The notes under the pieces: model-generated
Told to the model about the DNA's origin: nothing
Database searches by the model: none
The model's input: only the letters and a program-made list of their open reading frames with translations
Translations under genes and position numbers: made by a program
NCBI GenBank assembly: GCA_009792885.1
Contig: WMCF01000141.1
Coordinates: forward strand, 273,649-337,648
Source: Eremophila alpestris peregrina
Taxonomy: Eukaryota; Chordata; Aves; Passeriformes; Alaudidae
Length of the DNA stretch: 64,000 nucleotides
Direction of reading: 5' to 3'
In this document: one piece after another, positions 1 through 9,418 of the stretch
Position numbering within the stretch: position 1 is the stretch's first letter
How the letters are laid out: the number at the start of each line of letters is the position of its first letter

Positions 1-157
1 TTGGGGGAGCGGGGGCGTTGGTCGGGCTGGGGTGGTGCGGGGCAAGGGGTGGGGACCAAGGGATGCCGGAGGGATGCGGGCGCGGGGGTCGGGCGGGGAG
101 GGCGGCGGGGGTGTTGCCGGCGGCGCCCCCCGCCCCGCACACAAAGGCCGCTCTCAC
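1..157 (-). other. FAM171A2: Start of intron 1 of the FAM171A2-like gene
   Basis: This GC-rich stretch lies directly 3' (minus strand) of a GTGAGAG donor at 156-157, so it is read as the beginning of an intron that leaves the window. I see no exon in it. The open frames here come from stop-poor GC-rich sequence. Confidence 0.5.
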
Positions 158-266
158 CGTGCGCTCCCGGCTCCGCCGCGCCCCGCGCCCGCCGCCCGCC
201 CGCGGCCGCCAGCAGCAGCAGCACCGGCAGCGGCGGCAGCGGCGGCAGGAGGCGGCGGGGCCGCAT
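158..266 (-). CDS. FAM171A2: First coding exon, signal peptide, probable FAM171A2
   Basis: On the minus strand an ATG in strong Kozak context (GCCACCATGC) at 264-266 opens a frame of 36 codons plus one base, ended by a consensus GTGAGAG donor. The peptide starts MRPRRLLPPL, continues with a leucine/alanine core (VLLLLAAA) and ends in AAEPGAH, a typical signal peptide followed by a short mature start. In human the gene immediately downstream of ITGA2B on the same strand is FAM171A2, a type I membrane protein whose first exon also encodes little more than a signal peptide. The assignment therefore rests on position, strand and exon character, not on diagnostic residues; the rest of the gene is outside the window. 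Another secreted-protein gene cannot be excluded. Confidence 0.6.
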
Positions 267-560
267 GGTGGCTCCGCGCCGTTACCCCGCCATGCCCGGC
301 CCGCCCGGCCCGTCCGCCCGCCCGCCGCGGGGACCGGGCTCCACCTGCCGGAGCCGCCGGGCACGGCCGCCCAGTGCCCACCCCCGGAGCGGCACCGCCC
401 CGGCACCGGGACCACCCCCGGCACCGCCCCGAGACCCCCAGACCAACCCCCGGCACCGCCCCAGACCTCCGGCACCGCCCCCCACAGTGCCCCGAGACCC
501 GGGACCCGCGGCCGGTACTGCGACAGACGGCGGCACCCCTCCCCGGGACCGCTCCGGTAC
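267..560 (-). promoter_or_regulatory. CpG-rich promoter/5' UTR of the FAM171A2-like gene
   Basis: The sequence around and upstream of the exon 1 ATG is extremely GC-rich with many CpG dinucleotides and no TATA box, as expected for a CpG-island promoter. It grades into the degenerate GGCACC/GGTACC repeat, so the upstream limit is arbitrary. No transcription start can be fixed. Confidence 0.45.
282..293 (-). other. Tiny upstream ORF (Met-Ala-Gly-stop)
   Basis: Reading the minus strand, ATG GCG GGG TAA ends 15 nt before the main ATG of the FAM171A2-like exon. If the transcript starts upstream of 293, ribosomes would meet this three-codon frame first and could reinitiate or leaky-scan to the Kozak-strong main start. 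Whether it lies in the mRNA is unknown. Confidence 0.35.
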
Positions 561-1130
561 CTAGACCGGGACTCGGTACCGTCACCGGCATCCCGGGATT
601 GACTCTGGTATCGGCAGCGGCATCTCAGGACCCACCCCCGACATCGGCACCGATCCCCCGGATCCACCTCTGACACTGCCTCGAACCCGGGCACTATCTC
701 CGGTACCGATCCCGACCCGCTGTACCCACCCCCGGTACCGCCCCGGGACCAGGACCGGGACCCGGCACTGCAGGACTCACTCCGGTACTGGCACCGGCAG
801 TCTTGCACTGCCCCCGGTACCGCACAGGCCTCGCGGGACCCATTCCCGGCTCCTCTCCCGGTACCGGCACCGTCATCCCGGGACTGACCCTGTACCGGCA
901 CCAGCATGCCAGGACCCACTCGCGGTGCTTTCTGGAGCCTCACTGTCATCCCCCGATACCTCAGCGGCATCTTGGGACTGGTCCTTGGCACTGCCCCAAT
1001 GCCCCGGTCCCATCCCTGGGACTGACCCCGGTACTGTGACCCACCCCCGGTACCAGTACCGGCCGCAGTACGGATCCCCCGGCACTGCACCAGCCCCCGG
1101 GACCGACCCCGGCACCAACCCCCCTCCAGC
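360..1130. repeat. Degenerate GC-rich GGTACC/GGCACC repeat array
   Basis: Short variants of CCGGTACCG, GGCACCG and CCCGGGACTGACCCC recur throughout. A longer period is also visible: the segment beginning GGTACCGTCACCGGCATC at 575 recurs with a few changes at 860, an offset of 285 bp, and both copies run on into matching TGAC-CTG and CAGGACCCAC segments. This fills the spacer between the ITGA2B poly(A) site and the next gene's promoter. It is probably a decayed minisatellite. No protein-coding potential is supported. Confidence 0.6.
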
Positions 1131-1266
1131 TGCCCTCCCGGGGCACCCCACAAGGGCACACGGGGGTCCCCAAAAGCCTCCCTGTCCCCTGCCAGACCCC
1201 CCCCGCTGCAGGTGCGGGGGGACACAACCACATCCCCATGGGCAGCACCCCAGGGCAGGGCAGGGA

Positions 1267-1272
1267 TTTATT
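1267..1272 (-). terminator. ITGA2B: ITGA2B polyadenylation signal AATAAA
   Basis: The plus strand reads TTTATT, so AATAAA on the minus strand, about 105 bp after the ITGA2B stop codon. This implies a very short 3' UTR (about 1250-1374). It is the only canonical signal seen between the stop and the repeat array. Confidence 0.75.
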
Positions 1273-1374
1273 GTCCGGGGGGAGCAGAGCGGGGCTGGGG
1301 TCCCACGGGCACTCGGGATGGCTGGGGAGTGGGAATGGGTGGGGGTGGAGCACAGGGGGACCCCGGGGACACTG

Positions 1375-1464
1375 CTAGTCCTGGTCACTCCCCGGTTCCT
1401 GGGCCTGGCCGGGCTCCTGCGTGTCCCCCTCGGCGGGCGGCCGCGTCCTCTTGAAGAAACCCGT
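1375..1464 (-). CDS. ITGA2B: ITGA2B exon 30: GFFKR motif, cytoplasmic tail and stop
   Basis: The last exon begins Thr-Gly-Phe-Phe-Lys-Arg, the membrane-proximal motif that clasps beta-3 and holds the integrin inactive. It is followed by TRPPAEGDTQEPGQAQEPGS and DQD, then TAG. The tail is about 29 residues, longer than the human one, and a QEPG-type repeat replaces most of the human acidic cluster. Confidence 0.9.
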   Translation of the reverse strand, partial: TGFFKRTRPPAEGDTQEPGQAQEPGSDQD

Positions 1465-4400
1465 CTGGAAGGGGACACAGTGGCAGTGATCCCACATTAT
1501 CAGTCCCCCAGAGATCCCTGTGGCACCACCGCAGGGACCCTATGACATCACTCCTGGCACCAGCCTCTGGGGACCCCACAGTGTCACCCCCCCTGGGACC
1601 GCACGGTGTCACCCGTGCTGCTGTCCCCCCGTCCTGTCCCACAGCCCCCACCCCCAGCGCTATGGCCCATGTTTCATGGTCCCTCTGGTGCCAGTGAGGC
1701 CCCACCACCATGGTGGATGTCACCAGTGTCCCCAGTATCCCCCTGCGCTCACTCACCTTCCACATTAGGAGGATGAGGAGGGTGAGGAGCAGGAGCCCGG
1801 CCAGGACCCCCAGCACCACCCACCACACCGGCACAGCCCCCTCGCCCCCGGGGCTGGCGCGCACCACGCGGGTCTCAGTCTGCAGAGGGACAAGTGGGTG
1901 ACACCGCTGCCACCACAGCCTGTCCCTGTGTCCCCACACCCACGCCAGCCCTACCTCAGCCTTGCCGGTGGGCAGGGCCCGGGGCTGGACGCGGTAGGGC
2001 ATGGCCGAGCTGTTGAACCACGCTTGTGACTGGATGAGGAACTGCGTCAGGAGGTGCTCCCGCTAGGGACAGATGGGGAGACACGCGGGGGACGCGTGGG
2101 GACACATGGGAACCTGGCATCAGGGGTGCTGGCAGCTAGCAGGGCACCTGTGACCCCACACGTGGGATCCCCAGGGTGATCTCTGGCGACCACCGTGCAG
2201 GAGGGGACATTGCAGGGATGCCTTGGGGCCACAATGCCACCGCATCCCCTCTGTCCCCCGGAGGGGACAGTACCTGCTGCAGGGTGTCCATCCAGAGCAG
2301 GGCGTGGACGCTGACCAGTGCCCGCTGGTCCTTGCCCAGGCTGGGCACGTGGCAGGTGATGTACACGCAGGTGGCATTGTCACAGTCCTGAGGGACACGG
2401 TGGGTGTTGGGGGGCTCCCACCCCAGGGGACACTCCCAGCCCTGTGCCCGCCATGGGCTGCAGGTTCCCAGGGTCACCCAAGGGATGCGACCCCCACCCT
2501 GCCACCCCCACCCCTGCATCCATCACAGCCGGCAGGTCCCCAGGGTCACCCGCTCACCACACGGACGAGTTCCCCGAGCCCGGCTCCCGGGGCCGGCTCC
2601 ACCTCCCGGCGCTCCCGCTGGTGGCTGCGGTTCCCGGGCGCTGCGGCCGTCGGACGGGGGATCTCCAGCTGGAAGGGGACACAGGGGTGACACGCACCTC
2701 CCTGACACGTCTCAACGCCCGCCGGTGGGCAGCGGTCCCGCAGCCCCTACCTGGGCGGGGTTGAGGGCGGGGTGGTGGGAGCAGTTCATGCCCCCCTCGG
2801 TGCCCAGCTCCAGCAGGTAGAGCAGGACGTGGTCGCCCAGCAGGTGAGGGATGGCGAGGCTCAGGGTGACCCCGCTGACGGTGCCGGGACCTTTGTTGTG
2901 GAGCTGGGGGAGGACGATGGGATGATGCCCAGCACAGAGGGTGACGCCGGGGAGAGGACAGAGGGGACATGCCCAGAGCACCCGCGGGTGCCGTGTCCTA
3001 CCTCATAGACGTGCTCCACCTTGATGCCATGGTCCTCGAGCCGCTGGCTGCCCTCCACCCAGTGCCAGCTCGTGGGCAGCACCGTGGTGGCAGGCAGGGA
3101 GTTGCTGGTGGGAGAGGGGGGTCAGTGTGGCCCTGTGTCCCCGCATTATCCCCATGTCCCCCTGACCCTCACCCTCGCAGCTCCATCTCTGCCTCTGCCT
3201 CCACGGGCACTGTCACCGTCACCGACGCGTTGCTGGGGCTGGGGCTGTTCTTGCTGTGGGGACAGAGTGAGATGAGGGATGGACACTGAGTCTGGGGACA
3301 TGCTGAGGACACTGAGTCCAAGGTGCCGGTGTTTCAGCAGTGGGTGGAGGACACGGGGACAGCAGGGTGTCACCTCCGCAGCTGGAGGTGGAACGTGATG
3401 GCATCCCCCATGTCCTCCAGCCCAGACACGCTCAGCTCCATGTCCACGGTGATCTGGGGGACAGCAGAGGAGAGGAGCAGGTGGGTGACCAGTCCCAATG
3501 GGTGGCAGGCACAGCAGGGACCCCCTGTCCCCTTACCCGGGCCCCAGCTTTCATGGGGTTGCCCAATTCGCAGAGCACCACGTGAGTCCCATTCTCCTTC
3601 TTGGGGTTGCAGCTCAGCTTCTCCTGCCCCTGCAGGGTGGGGACATGGGATGGGGACACATCATGGACCCCTCCATGAACCAACCACGCTGGGGACCTGC
3701 ATGAGCTGAGGGCAGGGCTTGAGCCCCACACCCCGGACACCCATCACCAGTGGGGACCCTGTGGAGAGTGACAGCCACCAGAGGCACGACATGAACCCCC
3801 CAACCCAGGATCCCAGGGCACCCATCCCCACCAGGCAGCCCCATGGAGGATGATGGAGATGAAGGATGCAGTGTGAAGGCCCCCGGTTTGGGTCACTCCC
3901 TGTGCTGGGCATCTCCTGACACCCATCAGCACTGGGTACCCCCACGGAAGGTGACAGCCACCAAGGACAGTTTGAGCCCCCTGCCCTGGGCATCTCCTGA
4001 CACCCATCAGCACTGGGCACCCCCAAAGAGGGTGATGGCCACCAAGGGCAGGACATGAGCCCCCCACCCCAAACACCACCAAGAACAGAATGTGAGCCCC
4101 CCCCACCCCGCTCACCCCTGTCACCCCCCACACCCACCGGGATGGTGCTGCGGGCGGCCTGGTAGTGGGTGCCGGGGGGCAGCTGCACCCTCAGCTCCGC
4201 CTCGAAGGCGCCTTCGCCCGCGTTGGTGGCGTTGGCACGCAGGGACAGCACAGCCTCCGTGCCGATCAGCAGGCGTTGGCTGGGGCTGGGGGACATGGGT
4301 ACAGGGCTCAGCACCCCGCAGGGACACCAAGCGCTCCCTCACCCCCCGGTGCTCACGTGTTGGCGGCCAGGTGGAGGTCGGGGACACAGAGGTTGTCATC

Positions 4401-7400
4401 GCCACAGTCCTCCAGGATGATGTGGGTCTGGGAGGGGACAGGGAGGGGACAGGGGGACACCCCCTCATCCAGGGTGAGGTGTGGGAGAGAGAGTCACTGG
4501 GGACAGCAGGGGTCACGGGGGGGACATCCCGGGGAAGGATTGGTCTGGTGGAGGGGCCAGAGGGGACATCCCAGAGGGAAGATCTGGGACAGCAGAGAGT
4601 AGAGAGGGGATATTCCAGGGAGAGACCGGGGATGGAGGGGAGGGAGGTGACATCTCTGAGAGGGAAGAATGGTGACAGCAGAGGGGACATTCAGGGGAGG
4701 GACTGGTGACTGCAGGTGAGCACAGAGGGCAGAACAGGACGGACATGCCAGGGAGTGGCAGGGACAGGGTGGGGGCACATACCTGTGGAATGAGGGGAAA
4801 TGAGGGACAGTGGGGGGGGGGGGATAGGAGACACATCCCAGTGGAAACTGGGGACAGTGGCAGGGGGGGACAGAGGCAATGTCCCAGGGGAATGCTGGGG
4901 ACACTGGCACAGGCTGGGGACCCCAGAGCTGAGCACACCCAGGATGGGGGTACCCACATGTGCCCTGGCCCAACTGTGGGGATGAGCCCACCCCATGTCA
5001 TCACAGTCATCACGGTGACATTCCCCCACAGCCATGTCCCCCCTACCTGTGCCTGCACCAGGGTGTCCCCATAGAGCACCAGCCTCGGGGCCTCTCTGGG
5101 CAGCGTCAGGGCCACGCTCAGGGCCACGGGGCTCAGCTTGTCCTTGAACTCGGCCTCGTCCTGGGGACACCCATGGGCAGAGCACTCTGGAGCTCATCCC
5201 GTGCCCACCCCACCCCAGGGCCCCCATCCCCCGCTGCCTTGTTACCCACCCTCTGGGACAGGGAGACACTCTTATCCTCAATCCCTGTCCCAACCCTGTC
5301 CCCATCCTGGCTGGAGATGCCACATCTCCATTCCTGTTCCCCACCCTCCAGGGATTGTCCCCGCCCTCTGCCGCGCTGTCCCTGTGCCCGTACCCGCAGG
5401 TAGGCGGTGAGGTTCCTGCACACAGGGGCTGTCCCCGGTGCCACCACCAGCTCCTCCTGCCAGGACGATTGGTGTCCCTGCAGCAGCAGGATCCTCCGCG
5501 ACGGCCGGGGCTTCAGCCGGTCCAGCTGCAGCTCAGCCTCCAGGCCTGGTGGGGAACAGGAGGGTGGCACTGGTGACACCCGCGGTGACACCCCAGCGGT
5601 GCCCCCAGGGTGACACTGGCACTCACGGATGCTGTGAGGGATGTGCTGGCCCGTCACGCTGACACAAAACACCACGTGGAAGCTGCGGGGGGACAACACC
5701 AACAGGTGCTCAGGGACCTGTTCTGCGACCACGGTGATGTCCCCATAGTGTCTCCACGGCAGTGTCCCCATGGTAGTGTCCCCTCACCAGCTGACACGGA
5801 CTCTGGAGTCGGGCAGGACACAGTCCAGGATCTCAGGGTTCAGCCCGTCGGGGACACTCAGCTGGGTCTGGGCCACCACCACGGGTAGTCCCCTGGGGCA
5901 CGGGGACATTGCTGAGGTGCCAGGGGGCCCAAGAGGGAGCCCCGGGTCACCGCAGGGACGGGCACTCACTGGTACACGGCCACCTTGGCCGCCCCGTAAG
6001 CCCCCACGAGCAGATCTGCAGGGACAAGCAGAGGGTCGGTGCCGGGGTGGTGACACAGGGGTGGTGACACAGGGGTGGTGACACAGGGGTGGCAGGGCGG
6101 CGGTGGGGCGGTGTCGTGCCAGGGCTGTACCCGTGTAGCCGTTGCCGTCCAGGTCGGTGGCACCACGCAGCGCGAAGCCGAAGGCGGCGGGGCCGGGGAA
6201 GGGGCTGTTGAGGCGCTGGGTGGGCACCGGCGCCAGCCCCTCGCTCTGCCCGCGGAAGATGAAGACCTGCCCGCTGCCACTGTCACCCCCCTGCGGGGCA
6301 CCCACGGCCACGTCTGGGGACAGAAGGGACGTGAGCACCCACCCGCGCTCTTGTGCCTCAGTTTCCCCAAGGCGCGGCACCGGGGAAACATCCTCCTCCC
6401 CACCCCGCCGCGCTGTTACCGCCGAAGCCGTCCTTGTCCAGGTCCCCGAGGCTGGCGATGGCGGCGGCGAAGCGGCCGTAGGGGTGGGTGCCCGTCAGGG
6501 TCTGGGGGGGCCCGGCGAGGGGCTGCTGTCCCCGCCCCAGGTAGAGGTAGAGACGCCCCAGCTCGCTGCGCTGCCCGTCGGAGCGCCGGGCCATGTACAG
6601 GGGCGCACCCACCAGCAGGTCGTCCCGCCTGTGTCCGGCGCGGGGTCAGGGTCAGGGTCCGCAGGTTTGGGGGCTGGGGGCACCCAGCGGTGTGCCAGGC
6701 ACGGGGCAGCACCCCTGGGTGTCCGCATGGAGCGGGAGGGGGACGACTGTCCCAGCTCTCACCCGTCCCCGTCGACATCGGCCACTGCCACCGCGTGCCC
6801 GAAGTACGAAGCCACCTGGAAAGGGACAAGGGTAGAGAGTGACACCGGGGAGTGCCAGGGGCACAGTGGCCGGGGAGGCTGGGGGAGCAGGGGCGTGCTG
6901 GGGGGCTGGGGTGCTATGGGATGGGGGCAGGAGTGCAGTGGAGCACCGGGGGTGCTGGGGATGGCACAGGACAGGGGTACCTGCTCGCTGGCGATGCCCC
7001 GCAGCCTGCGCAGGGTGTCCCTCGCAGTGAAGATCTCCACCTGCCCAGGGCAGTGTCAGACGCCAGGCCCAGCCCGGGGTGACACATGGTGATGTCCCCT
7101 GGAGCCCCCTCGGCCAGGCACCGGGCACTCTGCAGCACTCACCTCACCCCTCGTGTTGCTCTTGTTGGGGACCCCCACCACGTACTCTGTGAGGGATGAG
7201 AGCCCTGAGTGCCCCCACTGGGACATTGAGGGGGGCACGGGGATACCCCCGGCACTGGAGTGGGCACAGGGATACCCTTGGTGTGACATGGGGGCATGAG
7301 GGCACAGAGATGGAGGGGACCCCTGTCCTGGCACAACCTGTCCACCCCCCTCGGGAAGAGAAGCAGGGTCACTCTGGAGCCCCGGGGTGCCACAGGCCCA

Positions 7401-9119
7401 TCAACCCCAGTTCCCCGCACCCCCCAGCCCTACCTTTGGTTTTGGGGTTGCCATCAAACTCGCCCACAGCCACCGAGTACCCTGCAGGGAGATGGGCATT
7501 GGTGATCCCGGGGTATCCCAGCAGGAGCTGGCAGTGGGGCAGGGTGCCCGTGCCCGCTGCTCACCCCGGTACCCGTCCTCGTAATCCCCGGACACCGGCT
7601 CCGTGGGGCGCCCGGGGCTCCCCAGCCATAGCAGGGACGTGCCGAGGAAGCGCCTGAGGATCTTGTCCAGCTCCACCGAGTACACGAGCCCTGGGGGACA
7701 CGGCGGCGGGGAGCACCAGCACTGATGGGGCACCCGCTGCCACACGCCCTGGGCTGCCAGAGCCACTGCGGGTGGCACTTTCGGGGTACCCCATCCGGGG
7801 TGCCCTCCTCCCGCCGCGCCCATCCAAAGGGAGCACCAGCCGGGGTGGCAATGCCGGCAGGAAGGACTCACCCGTGAAGTAGTACCCGCCGGGGGCACCC
7901 AGCACCAGCGTCCCGTCCTGCGGGAGGAGCTGCCTCAGCACCGCCCCGGGGCACCCTGGCATCCCCCCAAAGCATCCTCACCCAAGTATCCCCCAGCCCA
8001 GCATGCCCCCCACTCCTAGGACCTCTCGTCTCGGAATTCCCACTCCAGCATCCCCCATCCCTATCCCAACATCCCCATCCGTGATACCCAGGTACCATCC
8101 TGGCCACACCCTCCGCATCTCTATCAGCACCCCATGGGCATCCCGGGGGGGCCCCCGGCGGCGCCGCACCCCGATCCCCCCAAGGTGCCCAAGCCCCCCG
8201 AGTCCCGCAAGCCCCTCAAGTCCGCTCTCACCGGGGTGACAGCGGCGCTGAAGCCGATCTCGCAGTAGCGCTTGTCGTGCACTGAGGGCACAGGGCAGGG
8301 TCAGACGGAGGCGGGGTTGGGGGCACGCCCCGCTGCCCGGTCCCCCCTCACCGTAGTTCGTGTGGCGGTAGGTGCTGGCCATGGTCTGGTCGCGGCAGGG
8401 CGAGTACCACACGGCGCGCCGCTGGCCCGGGCTCCGCACGAAGCAGGCGCCCGTCGGGGTGCGGAACGCCTCCTGCTGCCCCTCCATCGCGTTCCAGTGC
8501 TGCAGCGGGGCACAGACCTGGGCACGGCGATGGGACGGGCTGGATGCCCACCCCGCCGCCACCAAGGCTGCCCACACCCCCCCAGATGCACCCACCACCA
8601 GTTTGCCGTCCCAGCTGGTGACGGACGCTCCCAGCCACTGGTGCGACTTGTAGGTGTGGAGCTCCAAGGTGCCCTGGCTCTCGCTCTCGTCCCCTGGGGG
8701 AGCGGGAGAGGGAGAATGTGCGGACCTGGCACCCCCCAGCGCTCACCCCCCGCCCCACGGCGCCCACGCACCCGCAGTGTCGATGGGGAGGGGGTGGCAG
8801 GGCGTCTTGCCGGGGGGCCAGGAGCAGAGGAAGACGGCGCCGGGCTGAGCCACGCCGGGCTGGGAAGTGTTGGCACGGGGGGCTCCCACCGCCACGCTGG
8901 GCCTGGGGGGCAGAGCAGGTGTCAGGGTCGGGCGTTTGCCGTGCCCGACCCCGACACCCCGGTGCTTCCCTACCTTCCCTCGCTCATGTGGAAATCCAGG
9001 GCGAAACCGAAATAACTGCCGGGGGGTCCCTCGTAGATGGTGGGGGGGTCCTGGAGAAGCCCCAGCATGGGGGGCAGGCGCAGCCCGCCGAGGAGCAGCA
9101 GCACCCGCAGCAGTCCCAT
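1375..9119 (-). CDS. ITGA2B: Integrin alpha-IIb (platelet/thrombocyte fibrinogen receptor alpha chain), complete, 30 exons
   Basis: Single-pass adhesion receptor subunit that pairs with beta-3 to bind fibrinogen on activated thrombocytes. Exons in transcript order: 8974-9119, 8772-8902, 8596-8693, 8352-8517, 8232-8281, 7872-7917, 7565-7690, 7434-7481, 7143-7186, 6981-7040, 6763-6815, 6420-6628, 6131-6313, 5970-6015, 5788-5892, 5627-5682, 5394-5545, 5047-5160, 4357-4427, 4138-4279, 3537-3629, 3374-3453, 3173-3253, 3002-3104, 2751-2903, 2558-2668, 2274-2387, 1955-2062, 1757-1879, 1375-1464. All introns are GT-AG and all junctions are in phase, giving 1,033 residues (human about 1,039, also 30 exons). 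Diagnostic alpha-IIb matches to human are CAPLQHWNAME, LVGAPLYM, a CNPKKEN...VVLCELGNPMK block and GFFKR. Domains in order: signal peptide, seven-blade propeller with four calcium loops, thigh, calf-1, calf-2 with a furin site, transmembrane helix and tail. There is no inserted (I) domain, as in the alpha-IIb/alpha-V group. No frameshift or premature stop was found. Exon ends were read by eye, so an error of a few bases is possible. Confidence 0.93.
1757..1879 (-). CDS. ITGA2B: ITGA2B exon 29: transmembrane helix
   Basis: This 41-codon exon encodes a short acidic stalk and then the hydrophobic helix VWWVVLGVLAGLLLLTLLIL (about residues 981-1000), ending LLMWK. The GVLAGLLLL part keeps the small-xxx-small (G-x-x-x-G-like) packing surface used against beta-3. 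The donor is GTGAGTG. Confidence 0.92.
2558..5892 (-). CDS. ITGA2B: ITGA2B exons 15-26: thigh, calf-1 and calf-2 domains
   Basis: About residues 469-889 form the extracellular leg. Recognisable conserved stretches include AELQLDRLKPR (thigh), LEDCGDDNLCVPDL (end of thigh/genu), NAGEGAFEAEL and CELGNPMK (calf-1), and LHNKGPGTVSG (calf-2). The exon 26 loop is alanine/proline-rich and poorly conserved apart from the processing site. Several introns here are only 68-85 bp. Confidence 0.88.
2606..2617 (-). other. ITGA2B: Furin-type heavy/light chain processing site RERR
   Basis: Exon 26 encodes Arg-Glu-Arg-Arg (about residues 870-873) in the calf-2 loop where mammalian alpha-IIb is cut into disulfide-linked heavy and light chains. 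The motif fits the RXRR furin consensus, although the surrounding loop has diverged. Cleavage is inferred from motif and position. Confidence 0.75.
3660..4090. repeat. Minisatellite of about 81 bp period in ITGA2B intron 20
   Basis: The segment starting GGGCATCTCCTGACACCCAT at about 3907 recurs at about 3988, an 81-bp offset, with long near-identical flanks including a GTGA-GCCACCAA block. More decayed copies of the GACACCCATCA and TGAGCCCC parts extend left to about 3680. It lies wholly inside the 508-bp intron between exons 3537-3629 and 4138-4279. Confidence 0.75.
4430..5046. repeat. GGGGACA-rich low-complexity intron 18 of ITGA2B
   Basis: The 619-bp intron between exons 5047-5160 and 4357-4427 is built of scattered GGGGACA, GGGACAG and GGGGAC variants on the plus strand. 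It includes a run of 12 G at 4812-4823. No coding exon is seen in it. It is an expanded simple-sequence intron in an otherwise compact gene. Confidence 0.65.
5970..8902 (-). CDS. ITGA2B: ITGA2B exons 2-14: beta-propeller with four calcium loops
   Basis: These exons encode roughly residues 49-468, the ligand-binding head. Four calcium loops of the integrin FG-GAP type are visible in order: EFDGNPKTKE (exons 8-9), DVDGDGRDD (exons 11-12), DLDKDGFGD (exons 12-13) and DLDGNGYTD (exons 13-14). Each is split or closely followed by an intron, as in vertebrate alpha integrins. The cysteine-bearing loop YSPCRDQ...DKRYCE and the GGYYF motif that frame the ligand pocket are present. Confidence 0.9.
6046..6091. 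repeat. Short tandem repeat in ITGA2B intron 13, period 14
   Basis: Three adjacent copies of TGGTGACACAGGGG lie between exons 5970-6015 and 6131-6313. They make up about 40% of this 115-bp intron. Confidence 0.75.
8974..9119 (-). CDS. ITGA2B: ITGA2B exon 1: signal peptide and start of mature chain
   Basis: The ATG at 9117-9119 opens MGLLRVLLLLGGLRLPPMLG, a leucine-rich signal peptide of about 20 residues. It is followed by the first propeller strand containing GSYFGFALDFH, which resembles the GSQFGFSLDFH segment of human alpha-IIb. The exon ends in the middle of an Arg codon with a GTAGGG donor. No in-frame ATG giving a better leader is seen upstream. Confidence 0.9.
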
Positions 9120-9300
9120 CGTCACCCCAAAATGTGGCCACAGCCCGCGTCCCGGAGCGTCCCTGGCTTATCTCGGGGGAGGCAGCTGGGGACGGGGCCG
9201 GCAGGAATAGCGAACACAGGAAGGGCCCTCCCGGACCCACATCCGCTCCTGCAGGGAGCCGGAGAGGTGCGGGGGAGACGGATTGCGGTCGGAGCAGGGC
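9120..9300 (-). promoter_or_regulatory. ITGA2B: ITGA2B proximal promoter with GATA and ETS motifs
   Basis: Upstream of the ATG on the minus strand, AGATAAG (9167-9173, about 50 bp from the ATG) is a consensus GATA-factor site. The plus strand shows ACAGGAAG (9216-9223, about 100 bp from the ATG), an ETS-type GGAA site. No TATA box is seen. Mammalian ITGA2B promoters are known to be TATA-less and driven by GATA1 plus ETS factors in megakaryocytes. The transcription start and factor binding are inferred. Confidence 0.6.
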
Positions 9301-9418
9301 GGGGGACAAGAGGTGGCAGTGCCACCGGGCGACAGGGTGACAGGGGGGACATGGCCACAGCAGTCTGAGCCTATCGCCCGCTGGGACCGCGCCCAGCCCG
9401 CCGCGGGCTGCCAGTCTC

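Noticed and set aside
1..673. Long GC-rich plus-strand frames of 190-210 codons at the left edge
   Set aside because: They read through the CpG promoter and GGCACC repeat, with Pro/Arg/Ala-only composition typical of stop-poor GC DNA. The real exon is on the minus strand at 158-266.
6075..7092. 255- and 316-codon plus-strand frames across ITGA2B
   Set aside because: They run across known minus-strand exons and introns of ITGA2B and are shadows of that gene.
7143..7186. An earlier donor for ITGA2B exon 9 (GTGAGG at 7146-7147)
   Set aside because: It would put the next exon out of frame. The GTGAGT at 7141-7142 keeps the frame and gives the expected NTRGE-VEIF join.
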